Source: Spiro-02 sp034114085
GTDB lineage: Bacteria; Spirochaetota; Spirochaetia; Sphaerochaetales; Sphaerochaetaceae
Direction of reading: 5' to 3'
NCBI GenBank assembly: GCA_034114085.1
Contig: JAXEWB010000049.1
Coordinates: 1 to 64,000, forward strand
DNA length: 64,000 nt
Numbering within the stretch: position 1 is the stretch's first letter; each line of letters begins with the position of its first letter. Shown here piece after piece: positions 59,264 to 64,000 of this stretch. The position numbers were made by a program, and so were the translations under genes. The notes below the pieces were generated by a model, which saw nothing but the letters and a program-made list of their open reading frames with translations, made no database searches and was not told the origin of the DNA.

Positions 59264-60112
59264 ATGAACAGGATTCTGCATAAAAAAAGAATGTCCGCCG
59301 AGGTCTTTGAGATGATCGTCGAAGCTCCGCTGATATCCCGGGAGAGAAAGCCGGGGCAGTTTGTCATCCTCCAATATGGTGGTGACTTCGGAGAACGGAT
59401 TCCATTGACCATAGCCGATGCCGATCCGGAGAGAGGTACCATCACGCTGATTTTCCAGGCGGTGGGAGAATCGACGCACCGGCTGGCCATGAAGGAAGAA
59501 GGGGACTATGTTGAAAATATCCTCGGCCCGCTTGGACATCCGACCGATATCCGTAGGTACGGGAAGGTCGTGTGTGTGGGAGGCGGTATCGGCGTCGCTC
59601 CGATGTATCCAATCGCGCAAGGCATGAAAGCTGCCGGCAACGAGGTGAAGATCATCATGGGCGCACGCAACAAAAGCCTGCTGATTATGGAAGATGAAAT
59701 GGCGAAGATCGCCGATGAACTGATTGTTGTGACCGACGACGGTTCCTATGGCCGGAAGGGGCTTGTCACCGAGCCGCTCAAGGAATTGTGCGAGACTTGG
59801 AAGCCGGATTGCGTCGTAGCGATTGGGCCTCCCGTCATGATGAAGTTCTGTGCGCTGACCACCAAGCCGTATGGCGTCCACACTATCGTTTCGCTCAACA
59901 CGATCATGATTGACGGAACGGGCATGTGCGGTGGTTGCCGTGTGTCGGTCGGAGGCGAGACCAAGTTCGTCTGTGTCGATGGGCCTGAATTCGATGGGCA
60001 CCAGGTCGATTGGGACAATATGATGATGCGTCTTGGGACGTATAGGCCCCAGGAGCAGGAAGCGCATCACCGTTGCCATATCGGATTGAATATTCCGGAA
60101 GGGGAGGCTTGA
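59264..60112 (+). CDS. nfnA: NfnA-like / glutamate synthase-associated ferredoxin-NADP reductase subunit
   Basis: A 282-residue FAD/NAD-binding protein of the PyrK/SudB family. FAD motif RIPLTIAD near residue 45, NAD(P) motif VGGGIGVAPMYPIAQGMK near residue 107, and a C-terminal 2Fe-2S cysteine cluster (GMCGGCRVSVGG ... KFVCVDGPEFDGH). With the next gene it forms an electron-bifurcating NADH-dependent reduced ferredoxin:NADP+ oxidoreductase or a sulfide dehydrogenase-like complex. Two-base spacing implies co-translation. Confidence 0.92.
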   Translation: MNRILHKKRMSAEVFEMIVEAPLISRERKPGQFVILQYGGDFGERIPLTIADADPERGTITLIFQAVGESTHRLAMKEEGDYVENILGPLGHPTDIRRYGKVVCVGGGIGVAPMYPIAQGMKAAGNEVKIIMGARNKSLLIMEDEMAKIADELIVVTDDGSYGRKGLVTEPLKELCETWKPDCVVAIGPPVMMKFCALTTKPYGVHTIVSLNTIMIDGTGMCGGCRVSVGGETKFVCVDGPEFDGHQVDWDNMMMRLGTYRPQEQEAHHRCHIGLNIPEGEA

Positions 60113-60113
60113 G

Positions 60114-61601
60114 ATGCATCAGAGCAGGGAAACGCTTGATTCCATGGCGGCGGAGGAGCTTGCCGTCTTGCAGGGCCGGGAACTGTCCGCCAAGGACCGC
60201 GGTCGGATTCCCGCCCAGGAGATGCCGACGCAGGATCCCCATGAGCGGATTCACAATATGAATGAGGTCGCCACAGGCTATACCGACAATCAAGTCAGGC
60301 TGGAGGCGTCTCGGTGTTTGCAGTGCAAGAACAAGCCTTGTGTGCAGGGGTGTCCCGTTTCCATCGATATCCCGGGCTTCATAGCCAAAGCCGCCGTCGG
60401 CGATTACGCTGGGGCGACCGAGGTGATCAAGCAGAGCAGCCTGTTGCCCGCGATCTGCGGCCGTGTCTGTCCGCAGGAGAACCAGTGCCAGAAATACTGC
60501 ACCGTCGGCAAGCTGCATAAGGATGTGGAACAGGCTGTCGCCATAGGTCGCATCGAACGGTTCGTCGCGGATTGGACTCGTGAGAACGGGTGCGACACCC
60601 TGCCGGAAGTCGCGTCCGCCACTGGCAAGAAGGTCGCCGTGGTAGGTTCCGGGCCGGCATCCATCGCCGCGGCGGCGGATTTGCGAAGGGCGGGGCATGA
60701 GGTTGTCATGTTTGAAGCGCTGCACAAGGCTGGCGGCGTCCTGGTCTACGGGATTCCCGAATTCCGTCTTCCCAAGGCGATTGTCCAGAAGGAACTTGAC
60801 AATCTCGCTGCCATGGGCGTCCGCATCGAGCTGGATTTCCTCGTAGGCCGGACCCGCAAGTTAACCGACCTTCTGTCCCAGGACGGCTTTTCGGCTGTGT
60901 TCGTCGGAAGCGGGGCGGGGTTGCCGAAGTTCATGGGAATCCCCGGTGAGAACTATATCGGTGTGTTCAGCGCCAACGAATATCTGACCCGTAGCAATTT
61001 GATGAAGGCCTATGCGAGGGGAGAGTCCCATACTCCGCTGTTTGAATCCCACAAAGTCGCCGTTTTCGGAGGTGGCAACGTGGCTATGGACGCAGCGCGT
61101 ACAGCTCTACGTCTGGGGGCGGAGGAAGTGACGATCGTCTATCGTCGTACCGAGGTGGAGATGCCTGCTCGTAAGGAGGAGGTCGCCCATGCCAAGGAAG
61201 AAGGCGTCCGTTTCCTCTATCTGCATGCGCCGTTGAAAATCGTCGGCAACGACAAGGGTCGTGTGGAAGGTGTCGAGCTGATTACCTGTGAGCTGGGCGA
61301 GGCGGATGCCTCCGGCCGTAGAAGTCCCGTCGAGATTTCGGGTACGGAACGAATCGAGGCGTTCGATACGGTGATTGTGGCGATTGGCAATGCGTCCAAT
61401 CCGCTGATCAAGCAGACGACCCCCGAGATCGAGACCAACCGCCGGGGGAATTTCATCGTCAACGAAGAGACCTGTGAGACGAGCATGCCCGGCGTCTATG
61501 CCGGCGGCGATATCGTGCTTGGAGCCGCTACCGTCATTCTGGCCATGGGGCAGGGGCGCAAGGCTGCGAAGGCGATGAACGAATACTTGTCCAAGCTCTG
61601 A
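60114..61601 (+). CDS. nfnB: NfnB-like / NADPH-dependent glutamate synthase small-subunit family protein
   Basis: A 495-residue flavoprotein. The N-terminal iron-sulfur domain has CLQCKNKPCVQGCPVSID and ICGRVCPQENQCQKYC near residues 68-125. FAD motif VVGSGPASIAAAADLRRAG is near 170, NADP motif FGGGNVAMDAARTALRLG near 320, and CETSMPGVYAGGDIVLGAATV closes the FAD domain. Because no glutamate synthase large subunit is adjacent but an NfnA-like partner is, transhydrogenase function is favoured. A terminator follows. Confidence 0.93.
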   Translation: MHQSRETLDSMAAEELAVLQGRELSAKDRGRIPAQEMPTQDPHERIHNMNEVATGYTDNQVRLEASRCLQCKNKPCVQGCPVSIDIPGFIAKAAVGDYAGATEVIKQSSLLPAICGRVCPQENQCQKYCTVGKLHKDVEQAVAIGRIERFVADWTRENGCDTLPEVASATGKKVAVVGSGPASIAAAADLRRAGHEVVMFEALHKAGGVLVYGIPEFRLPKAIVQKELDNLAAMGVRIELDFLVGRTRKLTDLLSQDGFSAVFVGSGAGLPKFMGIPGENYIGVFSANEYLTRSNLMKAYARGESHTPLFESHKVAVFGGGNVAMDAARTALRLGAEEVTIVYRRTEVEMPARKEEVAHAKEEGVRFLYLHAPLKIVGNDKGRVEGVELITCELGEADASGRRSPVEISGTERIEAFDTVIVAIGNASNPLIKQTTPEIETNRRGNFIVNEETCETSMPGVYAGGDIVLGAATVILAMGQGRKAAKAMNEYLSKL

Positions 61602-61622
61602 TTTGTTCCACAGCAATTTCTG

Positions 61623-61656
61623 CCTCCATGGGGAAGGTTCCTCATGGAGGTTTTTC
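61623..61656 (+). terminator. Terminator of nfnAB
   Basis: CCTCCATG and CATGGAGG pair perfectly, extended by GGAA/TTCC in the loop, and are followed by TTTTTCG. Confidence 0.92.
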
Positions 61657-61794
61657 GTCCATCTGAAGATGCCGGTGGCAAGATGCCGCAACCATTTCGT
61701 TGTCGCCCCCATATCCCGCCGGTGGGTGAAAAGTTTTCGGGAGGGGGACGCCAGATTGGACAAGCATTGCTTTGGCCTTTCTTATCTGTCCGGG

Positions 61795-61853
61795 GGCTTT
61801 ACGTGCGTTCGTGTGTTCGGGTGTTTGGGCTTTACGTGCGTTCGGGCGTTCGC
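61795..61853. repeat. Direct repeat GGGCTTTACGTGCGTTCG x2
   Basis: Two copies of about 26 bases (GGGCTTTACGTGCGTTCG then KGYGTTCG), starting at about 61795 and 61828, in the gap between nfnB and the PTS gene. No other gene is seen in 61657-61937. Confidence 0.75.
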
Positions 61854-61937
61854 TAGGGCGCTGTTAGAATCTGGCGAGGCGTGGCGGAGTCTCTTGCATT
61901 GAGTTTGTGCATTAAGTATAGTAAAGCAGTGGAAAAG

Positions 61938-62477
61938 ATGGTTGGATTTGAGCCGGTGATTTGTCAAGTTGACTCGCAGGATAAGTTTACTGCGATAAAC
62001 GAGGTGATTGACCGATGTTCTGTTTTTCATGATTTGTCCGATATCGACCGCTTCAAACGAGCGGTCAAGCGCCGTGAACATGTTGAAACGACCGGTATCG
62101 GCCATGGTGTAGCCATCGCCCATGGAAAGATTCTGCATCTTGACCGTATCCGCGTAGGACTGGGACTTTCTGTCGAGGGTATTCCATACGATGCTAAAGA
62201 TGGGCAGCCCGTTCACCTGCTCTTTGTGATAGCGAGCACCCCTTCTCGTCAGTTTGAGTATATCAAGGCCCTTTCTTCGATTCTCCGTAGCGTGAGAAGC
62301 GATGATATCCGAGAAGAGTTGCTCCGGCTTGATTCTCGGGTTCTTTCCGGTTCTTGCGAGGTATCGGGAAGTGATGATTGCCTTAATTTTTTGAAGATGA
62401 TGGCGTCGCAGCATTTCGCATGGCTTTGGAACGCGGATTCTCCTGCTTTCCAGAAAACGCCCGCCAAGACGGTCTGA
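61938..62477 (+). CDS. PTS EIIA domain protein (fructose/PtsN type)
   Basis: A 179-residue stand-alone EIIA of the fructose/mannitol/Ntr family (PF00359). The phosphorylated His is in TTGIGHGVAIAHGK near residue 54 of this start, followed by LGLSVEGIPYDAKDGQPVHLLFVIAS and the helix FEYIKALSSILRSVRSDDIREELL. No EIIB or EIIC gene is nearby, so it may act as a regulatory PtsN-like protein. ATG 61938 is favoured by the family's usual N-terminus; TTG 61899 after GGAG or GTG 61881 are alternatives. Confidence 0.88.
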   Translation: MVGFEPVICQVDSQDKFTAINEVIDRCSVFHDLSDIDRFKRAVKRREHVETTGIGHGVAIAHGKILHLDRIRVGLGLSVEGIPYDAKDGQPVHLLFVIASTPSRQFEYIKALSSILRSVRSDDIREELLRLDSRVLSGSCEVSGSDDCLNFLKMMASQHFAWLWNADSPAFQKTPAKTV

Positions 62478-62488
62478 CTTATCTGGAC

Positions 62489-63067
62489 TTATTCCGCCAC
62501 TACGGTATCGACCGTCTGGTCATGGAAATCCACAGGAAGCTCCGTAACCAGCTGGAGACGGTGGCATACTCCGACTTTGAACATCCTGCCGCCCCAGACC
62601 TGGAGATATCTGTCATAATAGCCGCCGCCACGGCCGATTCGCGCTCCTTTCACCGTATAACCCAGCCCGGGGATGAGAATCAACGGGTTCATTCTGATTT
62701 GGGGTGTTTCGTTAGTTTCTGCGTTGTCCATCGGGCAGGGAATGCTGTGCTTTCCCATCTGGAGCGCATTCCTCCAGTCTTTTGAAAGGGGGACGAACCG
62801 CATGATTCCATTTTCCTCACAGATTGGCACAAGCACCCTTTTCCCCTGTTCAAGCCCGAGATCCAGCAACGGCGTGATATCTGGTTCAGAGGGAAAAGGA
62901 ATGAAGGCGAACACCTGCCCGGCCCGTTCCCATTGGTCGAGCTGCCGGATACGTTCGACAATCCGGTCATCATTCCGGCTTTCATCCGCAAGATGTTTCA
63001 AGCGTTCTCGAAGTTGTTTGCGGATCACTGTCTTGGACAGCTTGTCCTGTGCTTCCTGAGCCATCAT
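62489..63067 (-). CDS. 5-formyltetrahydrofolate cyclo-ligase
   Basis: A 192-residue enzyme recycling 5-formyl-THF to 5,10-methenyl-THF with ATP. KTVIRKQLRERLK is the N-terminal basic helix, VFAFIPFPSEPDITPLL and RVLVPICEENGIMRFVPL follow, and the signature NPLILIPGLGYTVKGARIGRGGGYYDRYL is near residue 145, with a conserved end VDFHDQTVDTVV. ATG 63067 or 63064 may be used; a GTG at 63085 is possible. Convergent with the PTS gene (11-base gap). Confidence 0.94.
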   Translation of the reverse strand: MMAQEAQDKLSKTVIRKQLRERLKHLADESRNDDRIVERIRQLDQWERAGQVFAFIPFPSEPDITPLLDLGLEQGKRVLVPICEENGIMRFVPLSKDWRNALQMGKHSIPCPMDNAETNETPQIRMNPLILIPGLGYTVKGARIGRGGGYYDRYLQVWGGRMFKVGVCHRLQLVTELPVDFHDQTVDTVVAE

Positions 63068-63099
63068 GCATGCAGTATATCCCACAATTCCGAGTTTGT

Positions 63100-63813
63100 C
63101 TAAATGACCAGGGCGCAGAGCGCGGCTAGCCCTCCGGTCGTCAGGGACAGCGCCACGTCCCTATAGGTGAAGCCAGGCGCTTTGCGAGGCGCCGAGGGGT
63201 CGTATCCTCTGGCGTCAAGCGCCACGGAAAGATCGTCCATCCTGTCCATCAACAGGGAGAACATCGTGGAGCAATAGGAGACGAGATATGCGACCGGATG
63301 CCGCCATGGACGGTCCTGGCGGGCTTGCCTGGCCATGCGTAGTTCCGTGGCGACGTCGAAAATGAGCGGGATGATCGCCAATGTGAGTTCTATGCCCGCC
63401 GCCAGTTTATATCCGTTGAGAAACGGAATTTTGTCCATCAAGGCTCCAAGCGCCCGCGACAGGTCGTCGGGTGCCGTCGTATCAGCGAGCAGCATGCCCG
63501 CCAGCACAATGGCGAGGAACCGCAAGGACGTAGCGGCGGTAGCTTCAGGACTCTTTGTTGCCCACCATTCCGTAACGGCTATGAACGCCGCCATGAACAG
63601 GAAGAACAATGTTTCCCTGAGGTACCTGCGGAAGGGGAGTCTCAAGCTCAGCGCGACCAGCAGAAGCAGTCCGCCCATGGCCAATGTCCTGGGAAGGTTC
63701 GCACCTACGAGCAGGACGGAGCAGCAGAGCAGGCTGACGAGCTTCGTCAATGGATTGGCTTGGTTTAAGAATGTGTTCCTATCCCGGAAATGGAATACTA
63801 CTCCTTCAACCAT
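63100..63813 (-). CDS. ecfT: Energy-coupling factor transporter transmembrane protein
   Basis: A 237-residue EcfT/CbiQ-family protein. Hydrophobic N-terminal half (VSLLCCSVLLVGANL, LETLFFLFMAAFIAVTEW); the two coupling-helix motifs appear as ELRMARQARQ and SVALDARGYDPSAPRKAP. It links ECF ATPases to a vitamin- or metal-binding S component. The first 16 bases overlap the ATPase gene that continues beyond the window. The S component is not seen. Confidence 0.92.
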   Translation of the reverse strand: MVEGVVFHFRDRNTFLNQANPLTKLVSLLCCSVLLVGANLPRTLAMGGLLLLVALSLRLPFRRYLRETLFFLFMAAFIAVTEWWATKSPEATAATSLRFLAIVLAGMLLADTTAPDDLSRALGALMDKIPFLNGYKLAAGIELTLAIIPLIFDVATELRMARQARQDRPWRHPVAYLVSYCSTMFSLLMDRMDDLSVALDARGYDPSAPRKAPGFTYRDVALSLTTGGLAALCALVI

Positions 63814-64000
63814 GTCATTTCCTTGATGGGGAGCTGTTCGCCATGGAACATTGGTACGCGCACTCCGAATTCATCCAGCACCGGCAGAACCTCCCGCGGC
63901 GCGTCGGCGGCGATGACGTGTCCGTCGTCGATCAGTATCAACTTGTCCGCATGGGCGAGGATTTTTTCAATTTCGTGGGAGACGACCATGATGGTATGCC
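63798..64000 (-). CDS. ECF/ABC ATPase, C-terminal part only
   Basis: The visible 66 residues read TIMVVSHEIEKILAHADKLILIDDGHVIAADAPREVL, the H-loop (SHE) and C-terminal part of an ABC ATPase, ending QLPIKEMTWLKE. Overlap with ecfT and family context identify it as an ECF ATPase (EcfA). The N-terminal Walker A region lies beyond the window edge. Confidence 0.88.
   Translation of the reverse strand, partial: HTIMVVSHEIEKILAHADKLILIDDGHVIAADAPREVLPVLDEFGVRVPMFHGEQLPIKEMTWLKE

Noticed and set aside
61782..62414. 210-codon minus-strand frame opposite the PTS EIIA gene
   Set aside because: The plus strand has clear EIIA motifs with the phosphorylated His; the minus frame has no recognisable protein and is its shadow.
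63520..63532. AAGGACGTAG inside ecfT as a third repeat locus
   Set aside because: A single core within a conserved coding sequence without neighbouring units is a chance match.

Overview
The window is a bacterial chromosome segment of about 50-55% GC that most resembles a Sphaerochaeta-like spirochaete (inferred from gene style, not from a marker gene). The exported solute-binding proteins carry the short 'FANGxxE' and 'FAQGxxE' mature N-termini common in Spirochaetota. The metabolism looks fermentative and saccharolytic: a PPi-type phosphofructokinase, a membrane pyrophosphatase, an NfnAB-like transhydrogenase, many sugar operons, and no respiratory genes.

Layout, left to right. 1-7.6 kb: thioredoxin (partial) divergent from a peroxiredoxin, a membrane protein, a dipeptidase, and a GntP permease with glycerate kinase and an AlkD-like protein, ending in a repeat-rich gap. 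7.6-12.1 kb: TrkA/TrkH potassium uptake and an LeuT-type Na+ symporter. 12.3-16.9 kb: an initiator tRNA with odd bases, then decayed genes (a Fic remnant and an SDR/glycosidase deletion chimera), an IclR regulator and a D-2-hydroxyacid dehydrogenase. 17-27.2 kb: one leftward locus with a TTT (TctCBA) transporter, four type I sulfatases (one frameshifted) and a LacI regulator, led by a promoter with a perfect 24-bp palindrome. 27.8-28.4 kb: a dead hicAB pair. 28.9-36.8 kb: a rightward operon with LacI regulator, PFK, NagB-like, NagA, class II aldolase, triosephosphate isomerase and a LarA-like protein. Together these could take an N-acetylhexosamine-6-phosphate to triose phosphates. 37-40.3 kb: an ATPase remnant ending in a 9-bp minisatellite, then a NMT1/SsuA-type ABC importer. 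40.7-50.3 kb: a two-component system, a ROK repressor, a Gfo/Idh/MocA dehydrogenase, a second TTT transporter and a degenerate M24 protein. Two matching palindromes suggest that the ROK protein controls the last group. 51-53.4 kb: araB-araD. 54-64 kb: Hsp20 behind a near-consensus sigma-54 promoter, a second copy of the repeat array, a cupin, an internally duplicated unknown protein behind a membrane pyrophosphatase, NfnAB, a lone PTS EIIA, 5-formyl-THF cyclo-ligase and an ECF transporter core cut by the window end.

The strongest candidate for something undescribed is a family of minisatellite-like arrays built on the core AGGACGTA. It occurs in two intergenic places 47 kb apart with the same unit types and the same unit junctions. 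Other items for follow-up are the sulfatase/TTT locus, the self-contained hexosamine-to-triose operon with its altered NagB active site, the predicted ROK regulon and the sigma-54 heat-shock promoter. Functions are assigned from motif and family recognition only; no database search was run.
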